From Alkaliphilus peptidifermentans DSM 18978 (GTDB lineage Bacteria; Bacillota; Clostridia; Peptostreptococcales; Natronincolaceae): a stretch of DNA of 64,000 bases. The DNA is taken from NCBI RefSeq assembly GCF_900101495.1, contig NZ_FMUS01000021.1, positions 1 to 64,000 on the forward strand, written 5' to 3'. The notes under the pieces were generated by a model. The model did no database searches. It had not been told where the DNA came from and saw only the letters and a program-made list of their open reading frames with translations. Numbering within the stretch: the stretch's first letter is position 1; each line of letters opens with the position of its first letter. The translations under genes and the position numbers were made by a program. Positions 1-9,181 of this stretch are shown here, in pieces.

Positions 1-27
1 ATATCATAATACCATACTAGAATTTAC

Positions 28-55
28 AAGACAAGTTTTTTTTCTTGTCTTTTTT
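28..55 (+). terminator. Rho-independent terminator of a gene left of the window
   Basis: Eight-base perfect stem (AAGACAAG / CTTGTCTT) closing a T-rich loop and followed by a run of T on the plus strand. The only visible gene nearby is on the minus strand and reads towards it, so it most likely ends a plus-strand gene lying outside the window. Confidence 0.55.
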
Positions 56-227
56 AATATGAGAAAATTGCATAATTCCCTTTAATTAATTCTTTAACAC
101 TAATATATTAGGTTCCCGTGGGTCTAAATAATTTAATGTGTGTAAAGAATAATAATTTGAGTTATGCAATTTCCTAAATAAAACTAAAACCCTCAATTGA
201 AAATTAATTTCCACCCAACCCAACATC

Positions 228-476
228 CTATCTAATTAAGCTTAATATGTTCTTTAATAGAAAAATAGTAGTAACTATTATAATGAACACAGCACTTATC
301 TTTTGCATATCAATGGCAAATTCACTAGGCTCAATTTCACTATCATCATTTTCGAACATCCATCGCTTACCCCACATAAAGGTTTCTTCTGGGTGAATAA
401 ACATATATATAGAAATTCCATAGATTGCTATAGAAAATATTATAACAAAAAATAACCCTATTATATCTCCCAACAT
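228..476 (-). CDS. small two-helix membrane protein, unknown function
   Basis: About 82 residues. One hydrophobic helix spans roughly residues 3-27 and another the last 20; between them is a polar segment with the acidic run NDDSEIEPSE. I start at the ATG of MLGDII because AGAGGTGATTACA places a ribosome binding site correctly for it, whereas an upstream GTG falls inside that site. The layout resembles small DUF6199-type membrane proteins, which is a weak resemblance. It stands alone, with about 180 bp of AT-rich sequence separating it from the sensor kinase gene. No function can be assigned. Confidence 0.6.
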   Translation of the reverse strand: MLGDIIGLFFVIIFSIAIYGISIYMFIHPEETFMWGKRWMFENDDSEIEPSEFAIDMQKISAVFIIIVTTIFLLKNILSLIR

Positions 477-663
477 TGTAATCACCTCTATTTTCAGTTT
501 TTAGTATTCTAATTTCTCATACATAAATTCATATACAGATTGTCTTTAAAACTCAAACACTAGAATATTAATCCTATATCTATTCCAATGTAATATAGCT
601 CTATGTAACATTTGCAATTTTATTATACTATATGAAATATATTTATCTGCCTGTGTATATTAT

Positions 664-3633
664 TTATTGATATGTAGTCACTTTATTTTTACCACTACTT
701 TTAGCTTTATATAATGCTTTATCTGCTTCATAAAAAATATCCAGTACAGATTTATTGGTACTGTTTGACTCTCCAATACCAAGACTTAGAGTAACAATTT
801 CTTCATTTTCTTCTCCAATTTTTATAGGTTTAGCACTTACGTTTTTTCTGATTCTTTCTGCTATTTTATGGGCAATTTCTATTTCTGTGTTTGGAAGAAT
901 AACTGTAAATTCCTCTCCACCGTATCGGCCAATGGTATCTGTTGGACGTAACACCTCTTGACATCTAGTAACTATATCTTTAAGAATCATGTCTCCAATT
1001 CCGTGACCGTATTTATCATTTAATATCTTAAAATTATCTATATCCATCATAATAATAGACATGATTTTTTTCTCAGCTCTGTGTTCATTAAATAATAGTT
1101 CTGCCAGCTCAAAAAGATGTTTTCTATTAAAGATTCCTGTTAATGAGTCTATTACCGAAAGCTTTACAGCATTTTTCATAGTAATTAGTGTCTTTATCCT
1201 AGCCAACAATTCAGATTTTTCAAAGGGCTTTATTATATAGTCATTGGTACCGCACTCAAAGCCTAGGCAAACATTGTTTAGCTGACTGTTGGCTGTAAGC
1301 ATAAGAACAGGTAGGTCTACAAGGGTAAATTTCTCTCTAATTCTTTTGCAAACCTCATATCCAGACATTTTAGGCATCATTACATCAAGTATAACTAGAT
1401 CAAAGGATTCCTCTGATATAAGCTTTAATGCCTTCTTACCACTTAATGCAGTAGTAACATTATAGTTATTAAGAATTAACTGGCTAGCAAGCACCTGTAG
1501 ATTAACTATTTCATCATCAACTACTAGTACTTTAAACTTATTTTTATCATTGTCGACTTCCATATTAACATCAGCTTTCTCATATGAATGATTCCTTATT
1601 AACTTACTTCTGGTTACTGCTCTTTTATCATAGCCTTCCAAACTTACCGGCATGGTGAAGGTAAACTTCGAACCAATTCCAATCTCTGATTCACATTTTA
1701 TTCTTCCATTATGGAGTTCTACCAACTGTTTAGTTATGCTTAAACCTAGTCCTGTACCTCCATACTGCCTTGCTACTGATGCATCCACCTGTTCAAAGGA
1801 CTTAAATATATCTTCAATTTCTTCAGGTGCAATTCCAATACCTGTATCTTCAACTATTATTTCAACAAAGCTACCTTTAGCTTGTGCTCTTACATTAACT
1901 TCGCCTGATTCAGTAAATTTAACAGCATTTCCAACTAAATTGTATATGATTTGTTGTAGTCTATCTTCATCGGCATAAATATCAGGTATATTTTCTGGAA
2001 TTTCATTACTTAGAATTACTTGTTTATCTTCCATTGACATTTTAAATACCATTAGTATTGAATCAACCACTTCGTTTAAATTTAAGGCTTTCCTGTTCAA
2101 CTGCAAATCTCTATGCTTAAGCTTTGAATAGTCTAGAATATCATTCACAAGGTTGCTTAATCGTTTAGCACTGGAGGAAACAACAGTAAGATTTTTCTTA
2201 ACTGATAAGGGTATTTCTATGGCAGCAGCTCCCTCTAAAAGAGATTCAGTGATACCTATAATTCCATTTAAGGGTGTTCTTAACTCATGGGATGTGTTGG
2301 CTAAAAATTCATCCTTCAACTTATCTAAGGACATAAGCTTTATAGACAAATTCTCCACTGATACAAAGGCATTAGAAAAAATTTTTGAGAGCATAATAGC
2401 AAGAATAAATGCAAAACTCATTATAGCCAGTGAATTCATCCCATAAAAAGATATAACTGTATCTATATTATTGACATACAACACATCACTAATAGCAGCT
2501 ATTATTCCAAATGAAATGCCTCCCATCATAAAATAGGAGCCCTCTCTTTTAACTTTAACTGCTTTGAAAATAACGAATGCAAAGTAAATTAGACTAAAAA
2601 TCAAGAAAAAATTATTAATGTTTTTCATTTTACTATATATATGATTAGGCAAAACAATCATTATAATTAAGAAAAGCAAGGAATAACCTTTTATAAACAT
2701 ATATACCCCTTTAGGAAATTCATCCTCATAAAGAGAATATAAGAAATTGGCTATGTAAATAATTCCAAGCATACCTCCGGCGTAATTAATGAACTGAAAT
2801 AGACTAAAAGGCACATTCATGAAATTGCTCATAATTACAGTATCAGCTACAAAGGCAGTTCTAATTGCAACAACTGCACATAATATCCCTAGGAATAAAG
2901 AATATTTTTTTTGAGGTAGAAATAAATAAAGAATAATATGATAAAGTCCTAAAATAAATAATGCACCTACAAAAAACATATCACGTAGCTTCTCATTAGT
3001 ATTCTTATTTATTAAATTATAATAGTCACCAATGTATATCGGAAGATCAATTTGAGAGTAATAACTACTACTTAAATTTAATATTATTTCAAACTCATCC
3101 TCTATAGCTCCAAGATATACTATTCTATTTCTAATTCCGTCTTTTTTTTCACCATCATCTAAAAAATCTCCTGCCTCACTTATAATTTCATTGTTTATCA
3201 TTAATCTATGGGATATTATAGAATATGGTATGAATATTCCCATTTCAAGACCATCATTATTCTCACTTGTTCTTATTATTAATCTATGGGTACTGTAGCC
3301 CTGCTGATTAGTTTTATAATCATTTTTTTCTTCAGGAAGATTTATAAAGGATGTCATTACAGGTATATTAGTTTCTTTGAAGTCTTTATAATTCAATACT
3401 TGACCGTAATAAAGCTCCCATTCACCCTTTAACTCAACAATTCCTTCCTTTTTATGATCCCAATCCTCTAAATTAAGAACACCTTCTTCTGCCAGCGGTA
3501 TATATACATTACCTATAGACTTTGTATTTCCAAACATCACAAAAACACCTATAAGACATAAAGCAATAAACAAATATGCTACGTGCTTCCCATAAATATC
3601 ATAAAACTCATCCCATTTAAATATAATCTTCAA
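664..3633 (-). CDS. 7TMR-DISM hybrid sensor histidine kinase with receiver and GGDEF domains
   Basis: A 989-residue signalling protein. Order: one N-terminal membrane helix (about 17-34), an extracytoplasmic beta-rich region of the 7TMR-DISMED2 type (about 50-205), seven membrane helices (about 218-418), HisKA with the phosphorylated histidine H449 in NTSHELRTP, HATPase_c (about 545-665; DTGIG near 597 and GGTGLG near 625), a receiver domain with phospho-acceptor D750 and K802, and a GGDEF domain with the intact motif GGEEF at 905-909. It probably senses an extracellular carbohydrate-like or envelope signal, relays phosphate to its own receiver and controls c-di-GMP synthesis by the attached diguanylate cyclase. 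The gene starts 26 bp after the YiiX-like gene and is probably co-transcribed with it. The signal is unknown. Confidence 0.9.
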   Translation of the reverse strand: MKIIFKWDEFYDIYGKHVAYLFIALCLIGVFVMFGNTKSIGNVYIPLAEEGVLNLEDWDHKKEGIVELKGEWELYYGQVLNYKDFKETNIPVMTSFINLPEEKNDYKTNQQGYSTHRLIIRTSENNDGLEMGIFIPYSIISHRLMINNEIISEAGDFLDDGEKKDGIRNRIVYLGAIEDEFEIILNLSSSYYSQIDLPIYIGDYYNLINKNTNEKLRDMFFVGALFILGLYHIILYLFLPQKKYSLFLGILCAVVAIRTAFVADTVIMSNFMNVPFSLFQFINYAGGMLGIIYIANFLYSLYEDEFPKGVYMFIKGYSLLFLIIMIVLPNHIYSKMKNINNFFLIFSLIYFAFVIFKAVKVKREGSYFMMGGISFGIIAAISDVLYVNNIDTVISFYGMNSLAIMSFAFILAIMLSKIFSNAFVSVENLSIKLMSLDKLKDEFLANTSHELRTPLNGIIGITESLLEGAAAIEIPLSVKKNLTVVSSSAKRLSNLVNDILDYSKLKHRDLQLNRKALNLNEVVDSILMVFKMSMEDKQVILSNEIPENIPDIYADEDRLQQIIYNLVGNAVKFTESGEVNVRAQAKGSFVEIIVEDTGIGIAPEEIEDIFKSFEQVDASVARQYGGTGLGLSITKQLVELHNGRIKCESEIGIGSKFTFTMPVSLEGYDKRAVTRSKLIRNHSYEKADVNMEVDNDKNKFKVLVVDDEIVNLQVLASQLILNNYNVTTALSGKKALKLISEESFDLVILDVMMPKMSGYEVCKRIREKFTLVDLPVLMLTANSQLNNVCLGFECGTNDYIIKPFEKSELLARIKTLITMKNAVKLSVIDSLTGIFNRKHLFELAELLFNEHRAEKKIMSIIMMDIDNFKILNDKYGHGIGDMILKDIVTRCQEVLRPTDTIGRYGGEEFTVILPNTEIEIAHKIAERIRKNVSAKPIKIGEENEEIVTLSLGIGESNSTNKSVLDIFYEADKALYKAKSSGKNKVTTYQ

Positions 3634-3659
3634 AATACCACCTACTATTAATTAATGTA

Positions 3660-4469
3660 TTAAAACTCTAATTCGCCAATTTTTATTAAATTCCTTGATT
3701 TTTCTAAATCTTTTGGTGTGACGCATGGAGCAATCGGATTAAGTGGTATGGAATATAATGTATTTTCCTCTTCCTTAAGCTTACTCCACATGTCTACAAA
3801 TCTTTGTTTAGAGTTGTACAGATCAATGTCTATTACTGCTAAGTCCGCATTGGAATTTGAAATATCCCTAATTTCATTTGAAGCTTCCATCATACCTTCT
3901 TTGATTTTCTTTAAGGTAATACCTTCTATGCTTAACTGATACTTTCTATTATTGTCTGCTTCGTCAAAGGCCCTATAGGCTACTTCAGAACATACCATTG
4001 GAGTTGTTTTATTATCAATTAGTTTAAAAAGATGCGCAGTAGCATCATCAAGAATGCTTCGTATTATTTTTTTCGTTGTATAGTCTAGGGGTATTTCTCT
4101 AGTTACACTTAGTATGGCAAGTAATATTAAATGACTGAAGGCATATTTCGTTTTTGAATCAGCATATTTCTGGCATACATCAATTACTGGATTGTAGGGA
4201 TATTGATCATCACCCAGCTTATGTCCATTTTTATTAAATCTGTAAACATCTGTAAAAGTTTCAGTTTTGATATCTTCAATAGGTGTACAAACTACTCCAT
4301 CTGACGTTGCCTGAATGATGAGGTGCTCTCCACATCTTTCTCCAACATATACAGCAGTGTGACTATATGTACCTCCATCAAAAAGAACTATTAGGTCAGA
4401 TATCCATCCTTTCCCTCTGCAAAGCAATATGTCACCTGGGAATAAGTCAATTTTTTTTATTTTTTCCAT
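3660..4469 (-). CDS. YiiX/YebB-type permuted papain-fold hydrolase
   Basis: 269 residues. The N-terminal PGDILLCRG and GGTYSHTAVYVG motifs and the later TPMVCSEVAYRAF motif match the circularly permuted NlpC/P60 (YiiX, DUF830) family, in which the catalytic His precedes the Cys; here these are H37 and C160. Family members are predicted amidases or thioesterases acting on cell-wall peptides or lipids. There is no signal peptide, so it is probably cytoplasmic or membrane-associated. It is followed after 26 bp by the hybrid kinase gene, suggesting a shared transcript. The substrate is not known. Confidence 0.75.
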   Translation of the reverse strand: MEKIKKIDLFPGDILLCRGKGWISDLIVLFDGGTYSHTAVYVGERCGEHLIIQATSDGVVCTPIEDIKTETFTDVYRFNKNGHKLGDDQYPYNPVIDVCQKYADSKTKYAFSHLILLAILSVTREIPLDYTTKKIIRSILDDATAHLFKLIDNKTTPMVCSEVAYRAFDEADNNRKYQLSIEGITLKKIKEGMMEASNEIRDISNSNADLAVIDIDLYNSKQRFVDMWSKLKEEENTLYSIPLNPIAPCVTPKDLEKSRNLIKIGELEF

Positions 4470-4694
4470 AAAATCCCCCCTGTTTTGATTTGATTATACT
4501 ACATACATTTTTAGTTGTCGATATAAATAGTAATATGTCAAAATAACTGTAAATACATATATCTAGGCTTCAACTATAATACAAAAATCAATAAAACCTT
4601 GTTAATATAAACAAGGCTTCACTGTAGGAATTATTATTAATATCACAGCTCATTACTAGAAATTAGCTTTAGAAACATATGTATCTATATGTTA

Positions 4695-5345
4695 TTATTG
4701 AGAATTAAAAAGGTTTAGTGATTTTAGTTTTTTTACAAATACCTTAACTTTTTCTTTATCTTTATATCCATGTGTCTCTACGCTACTGCTTACATCAACA
4801 CAAAAAGGGTTTACTATTCTAACTGCATCTTTTAAATTATCTGCTGTTAATCCTCCAGCCAATACTATGGGAGCTTCAAAGGTTTTACCAGATAGTATAT
4901 CCCAATTAAAGGCAACTCCTGTTCCACCATATGCAACAGCACTGTACTTATCAAAAATAAGTCCATTGATATTTAAGTATGGCTCTCTATCGGAGGCAAT
5001 TTCTTTATTAATACGGATTACCTTCCATATACTAATCTGGTTATTATTTATTTTTATTTTTAATTCATTAATAAATTGTTGATCTTCATCTCCATGAAGC
5101 TGTACTACCTTTATTCCCGCTTCTATGGCCTTCATTATGAATGTTATTTCCTGGTCAACAAAAACACCCACTGGAAGAATCTCTTTCTGCAGATAAGGGA
5201 TTAGTTCTTTTACCTCCGTAAGCCCCACTTTCCTTTTGCTTTCTGCAAAGACAAATCCACAATAGTCTGGCCTATACTCATTTAATATTTCAATATCATT
5301 CATTGACCTTATTCCACATATTTTAACCTTTGGAATAGTTTTCAT
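4695..5345 (-). CDS. trpF: phosphoribosylanthranilate isomerase
   Basis: Catalyses the Amadori rearrangement of N-(5'-phosphoribosyl)anthranilate in tryptophan synthesis. TIM-barrel protein of about 216 residues from the chosen start. KVKICGIR carries the catalytic cysteine (C10), VVQLHGDE follows, and the catalytic acid is in INGLIFDKYS; the C-terminal phosphate-binding loop is LAGGLTADNL. I chose the ATG of MKTIPK because it lies behind GGAGAGGATGAGG and gives the normal N-terminus; longer readings extend into trpC. It overlaps the end of trpC by 23 bp and is the last gene of the trp operon. Confidence 0.93.
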   Translation of the reverse strand: MKTIPKVKICGIRSMNDIEILNEYRPDYCGFVFAESKRKVGLTEVKELIPYLQKEILPVGVFVDQEITFIMKAIEAGIKVVQLHGDEDQQFINELKIKINNNQISIWKVIRINKEIASDREPYLNINGLIFDKYSAVAYGGTGVAFNWDILSGKTFEAPIVLAGGLTADNLKDAVRIVNPFCVDVSSSVETHGYKDKEKVKVFVKKLKSLNLFNSQ

Positions 5346-6141
5346 TTTCCTCATCCTCTCCACTATAGTGAAGCTCCTTAAGTTTTTCCTTAACACTATT
5401 AGCCTTCATTAATGCTTCTCCGATTAGAACAGCATTGAATCCAATCTCATGAAGTCTTTTAATATCGTTAATTGATTTTATTCCGCTTTCGCTTACCTTT
5501 ATAATATCTTCAGGAATTAACTTTACAAGCCTCTCACTTGTTTTTAGATCTACATAAAAGGTTCTTAGGTCTCGGTTATTAATTCCAATCATTTTAGCTC
5601 CTATATCAATTGCCTGCTTTGTTTCAGCTTCATTATGGACCTCAACTAAGCAATCCATCTTAAGCCTATTTGCGACATCGAAAAAGCTTCTAAGCTGCAC
5701 ATCATTTAAAATTCCAGTTATTAGAAGTATTGAATTTGCCCCTAATAGCTTAGATTCATAGATTTGATACTCATCTATAATGAAATCCTTTCTTAGAACT
5801 GGGATATTAACCTTGCCTTTTATTTCAGTAAGGTACTTAGGGCTGCCTAAGAAGAAATCCTCCTCTGTTAATACTGAAATGGCACTGGCTCCGTAGACTT
5901 CATAATCTAATGCTATCTTCAAATAGTCAAACTCCTCACTAATGATTCCCTTAGATGGTGAAGCTTTTTTCACCTCGGCAATTACTGCTATTCCTTCTTT
6001 TTCGCTGATTGCCTTAGCAAAGACAGTATCCTCTACTTTCTTTAACTTCAATACCTGCTCCTTTATCTCATTCAAAGTGATGTGTTCTTTTTGCTCCTTT
6101 AGCCTCTTTATTTTATGGGTAACAAGTCTATCTAAAATCAT
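5323..6141 (-). CDS. trpC: indole-3-glycerol phosphate synthase
   Basis: Ring-closing decarboxylase that makes indole-3-glycerol phosphate from CdRP. About 272 residues. Signature IAEVKKASPSKG contains the catalytic lysine, followed by VLRKDFI, GANSILLI, LVEVHNEAE, IGINNRDL and KVSESGI in the expected order. The start at MILDRLV sits about ten bases behind AAAGGTGG and four bases after the trpD stop; an upstream in-frame start would lie inside trpD. Translation is probably coupled to trpD. A separate monofunctional trpC, not fused to trpF. Confidence 0.95.
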   Translation of the reverse strand: MILDRLVTHKIKRLKEQKEHITLNEIKEQVLKLKKVEDTVFAKAISEKEGIAVIAEVKKASPSKGIISEEFDYLKIALDYEVYGASAISVLTEEDFFLGSPKYLTEIKGKVNIPVLRKDFIIDEYQIYESKLLGANSILLITGILNDVQLRSFFDVANRLKMDCLVEVHNEAETKQAIDIGAKMIGINNRDLRTFYVDLKTSERLVKLIPEDIIKVSESGIKSINDIKRLHEIGFNAVLIGEALMKANSVKEKLKELHYSGEDEENENYSKG

Positions 6142-6145
6142 ATAT

Positions 6146-7162
6146 TTATACCACCTTTGTTTTTTCAATAAAGTTGTTTAATACCGCTAGAGCTCTCCTC
6201 TCTTTTACTGATTCCTTAGCTTTTTCAATACCCTCCTTTAAGCTTTTTGCCCCTCCACCAACATAAATGGCAGCACCAGCATTTAATTTAGCAATATCAG
6301 CCTTTGCACCTTCTTCTCCAGACAGTATTCCTTTAATTATTCTTGCATTCTCTTCTGGTCCACCACCTTTAATATCATAAGGCAGGCAAGGAGTAAGACC
6401 AAAATCCTCTGGTTTGATGGTATATTCTGTAATATCTCCATCCATAACCTCAGCTACATAAGTATTTCCTGTTAGGGTTATTTCATCCAGTCCATCAAAC
6501 CCGTGTACAACCATGGCATGTTTAGTGCCTAATCTATTTAATACCTCTGCCATCTTTAAAACTAAATTTTTATCGAATACTCCTAATAATTGTCGTTTTG
6601 AAGCTGCCGGATTGGTCAGGGGCCCCAACACATTGAAAATAGTTCTAAAACCCAGCTCCCTTCGAACAGACATAGCATGCTTCATTGAAGAGTGATACAT
6701 AGGTGCAAACATAAATCCCACACCAACTTCTTCTATGCACCTTTCTACAACTTCAGGTGGTGTATATATTTCAGCCCCAAGGCCCTCTAACACGTCTGCA
6801 GCTCCACTTTTGCTGGTTATGGATCTATTACCATGCTTTGCAACCTTAACTCCAGCCCCTGCTGCAATAAACATGGCTGCTGTTGAAATGTTAAAGGTAT
6901 TTCCTCCATCTCCCCCTGTTCCACAGGTATCAACAATGTTTTCTTCCCTACATTTAACTCTAAGACACTTTTCTCTTAAAACTCTGCTGCAAGAATATAT
7001 TTCTTCAGTTGTTTCGCCCTTTAGTCTGAGGGCAGTTAAAAATGCAGCTATTTCTACTGGAGTTGCTATTCCTTCCATAATTTCATTCATGGCTCCATAG
7101 GCACATTCATCACTTAAATTCTCTTTTACTGATAATTTTTTAATCGCTTTTTCTATAAACAT
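6146..7162 (-). CDS. trpD: anthranilate phosphoribosyltransferase
   Basis: Transfers phosphoribose from PRPP to anthranilate. About 338 residues, the usual length. The PRPP-binding glycine-rich motif VDTCGTGGDGGNTFNIST is intact, followed by KHGNRS, the anthranilate-site motif AMSVRRELGFRTIFNVLGPL, and GFDGLDEITLTG. The start is the ATG of MFIEKA behind AAAGGGGAG; a GTG three codons upstream lies within this site. It is separated from trpA by about 15 bp and from trpC by four. Confidence 0.95.
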   Translation of the reverse strand: MFIEKAIKKLSVKENLSDECAYGAMNEIMEGIATPVEIAAFLTALRLKGETTEEIYSCSRVLREKCLRVKCREENIVDTCGTGGDGGNTFNISTAAMFIAAGAGVKVAKHGNRSITSKSGAADVLEGLGAEIYTPPEVVERCIEEVGVGFMFAPMYHSSMKHAMSVRRELGFRTIFNVLGPLTNPAASKRQLLGVFDKNLVLKMAEVLNRLGTKHAMVVHGFDGLDEITLTGNTYVAEVMDGDITEYTIKPEDFGLTPCLPYDIKGGGPEENARIIKGILSGEEGAKADIAKLNAGAAIYVGGGAKSLKEGIEKAKESVKERRALAVLNNFIEKTKVV

Positions 7163-7177
7163 AAATTTCACTCCCCT

Positions 7178-7951
7178 TTAATTTACGCTGCAAATGCTTT
7201 TAATAAAATTATCTAAAGCCTCTATCCCTTCATCTTCAATTACCTTCTGAATCTTGCTGCCAATAATGGCGATGTCTGCCACACCCACCAGCCTCTTAAC
7301 ATCATCTTGATTTTGTATCCCAAAGCCCACAGCAACATTTTTACCGGAGTATTCTTTAACAAGGCTTATTTTATCAAGCACATCCAGGTTAAAATCAGTT
7401 TTACACCCTGTTACTCCTTTTCTTGGTACATAATATATAAATCCGTCTCCTGCAATTGAAAGCTTCTCTATCCTTGATTTATCAGAATATGGAGATGCTA
7501 TTGTAATGGCCGATATCCCTTCATTACTGCAGCCTTCATAATACTCATGGGCCTCATCAATGGCTGCGTCGGGGACTATAATTCCTTTTACATTAATTTC
7601 TTTACATTTTTTAACGAATTGAGGAACTCCATACTGATATAAAATGTTGTAGTAGGTCATTATTAAAAAGGTTATTGGATATTTTCCACTGATTTTTTCA
7701 ATAAAATCTAAGCACTGCTTTACTTTAACCCCCTTTTCAAGTGCTGCTTGATTAGATTTTGCAAAGGCTGGACCATCTGCTACAGGATCTGAAAAGGGTA
7801 TTTGAAGTTCAATCATATCAACACCATTTTTATAAAAGCAGTCAATAGCCTTCTCATTTGTTTCAAAATCTGGATAGCCAATGATTTGATGGGTCATAAT
7901 TAATATCTCTTTTGTTTTCTTTCTCTCTGCTATATATTTTTCAATCTGCAT
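7178..7951 (-). CDS. trpA: tryptophan synthase alpha chain
   Basis: Cleaves indole-3-glycerol phosphate to indole and G3P and channels indole to TrpB. 257 residues. Catalytic glutamate and aspartate are in the segment MIELQIPFSDPVADGPA; IVPDAA and the phosphate loop VGFGIQNQDDV are present. The start overlaps the trpB 3' end by 11 bp: the trpB terminal codons ERGEQ double as the AGAGGGG ribosome binding site for trpA. This tight coupling fits the equimolar alpha2-beta2 complex. Confidence 0.95.
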   Translation of the reverse strand: MQIEKYIAERKKTKEILIMTHQIIGYPDFETNEKAIDCFYKNGVDMIELQIPFSDPVADGPAFAKSNQAALEKGVKVKQCLDFIEKISGKYPITFLIMTYYNILYQYGVPQFVKKCKEINVKGIIVPDAAIDEAHEYYEGCSNEGISAITIASPYSDKSRIEKLSIAGDGFIYYVPRKGVTGCKTDFNLDVLDKISLVKEYSGKNVAVGFGIQNQDDVKRLVGVADIAIIGSKIQKVIEDEGIEALDNFIKSICSVN

Positions 7952-9179
7952 ATTGTTCCCCTCTTTCTATAACAAATTTTTTCCAGTCTGAATCCTCCAG
8001 TGCCTCTCCAACATTAAAGATGTCCTTATCTCCTCTGCCTGACATATTTACTATTAATATATCCTCTGACTTTGTATTTTTAATTTCTGAGAAGAGCCCT
8101 GCAAAGGCGTGGGTAGACTCAAGGGCTGGAATAATTCCTTCCTTTGAAACCACCAGCTTAAAGGCATCGATTACCTCATTATCCGTAGCCGCCAAAGCCC
8201 TTACTCTATTAATATCTGACAAATGGGCAACTATTGGAGATACCCCCACATAGTCAAGTCCCGCTGATATACTCCAGGTATCCTTCATCTGTCCATCATC
8301 ATCCTGTAAAAATAGGGTTTTATATCCCTGTGAAACCCCTACCCTTCCTTTACCGTAGGCAATTCTTGATGCATGGAGATCTGTATTTGAACCCTTACCG
8401 CCGGCTTCAACAGCAATTAAGCCTACATTTTTATCTTCCAGAAATTCATTAAAGGCTCCCATTGCATTAGAACCACCACCAAGGCATGCATATATCCTAT
8501 CTGGAGCTTTACCCTCCAGTGTCATTATTTGTTCTTTTATTTCCCGGCCAATAACCGATTGAAAATGGGTAACCATTTCTGGAAATGGCTTTGGACCACA
8601 GGCAGTACCAAGAACATAGTGGGTAGTATCAAAGTTGGTGGCCCAATCCCTCAAGGCTTCATTTATTGCATCCTTCAAGGTTGCTGCTCCTGTTTCCACT
8701 GGAATTACCTCTGCACCCAATTGCTTCATCCAGAAAACATTTGAATATTGCCTTTTAACGTCTTCCTCTCCCATATAAATAGTAGCCTTAAAGCCCATCT
8801 TAGCAGCCATTATTGCTGTTGCTACTCCATGCTGACCTGCTCCTGTTTCTGCAATGGCTCTGGTCTTTCCAAGTCTTTTCATTACAAGCCCCTGTCCCAA
8901 TACATTATTAATTTTATGGGCTCCAGAGTGGTTTAGATCTTCTCGTTTTATATATATTTTTCCCTTACCAAAATACTCTGTTAAATTCTTTGCATAGGTT
9001 AAAGGTGTTGGCCTACCAGAAAAATTAGTTAGTAATGAGTAATAATCATTATAAAATTCATTATCCTCAGCTATTTTTATAAACATTGCATTTAACTCAT
9101 CAAGGGCTGGAATCAGGATTTCAGGTACATATCTACCACCATATTCTCCAAAATATCCAGTATATTTTTCTCTTTTCAT
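7941..9179 (-). CDS. trpB: tryptophan synthase beta chain
   Basis: PLP enzyme condensing indole with serine. 412 residues, of the TrpB1 type that pairs with TrpA. The Schiff-base lysine is in HSGAHKINNVLGQ, the glutamate-side motif is ETGAGQHG, and the phosphate loop is GGGSNAMG. It starts two bases after the stop of trpE(G), behind AAAGGGGG. Its place second in the operon, directly after trpE(G), differs from the common trpEGDCFBA order. Confidence 0.96.
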   Translation of the reverse strand: MKREKYTGYFGEYGGRYVPEILIPALDELNAMFIKIAEDNEFYNDYYSLLTNFSGRPTPLTYAKNLTEYFGKGKIYIKREDLNHSGAHKINNVLGQGLVMKRLGKTRAIAETGAGQHGVATAIMAAKMGFKATIYMGEEDVKRQYSNVFWMKQLGAEVIPVETGAATLKDAINEALRDWATNFDTTHYVLGTACGPKPFPEMVTHFQSVIGREIKEQIMTLEGKAPDRIYACLGGGSNAMGAFNEFLEDKNVGLIAVEAGGKGSNTDLHASRIAYGKGRVGVSQGYKTLFLQDDDGQMKDTWSISAGLDYVGVSPIVAHLSDINRVRALAATDNEVIDAFKLVVSKEGIIPALESTHAFAGLFSEIKNTKSEDILIVNMSGRGDKDIFNVGEALEDSDWKKFVIERGEQYAD

Positions 9180-9181
9180 TT

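Noticed and set aside
6735-7100. 121-codon plus-strand frame inside trpD
   Set aside because: Mirror of the conserved trpD reading frame; no family features.
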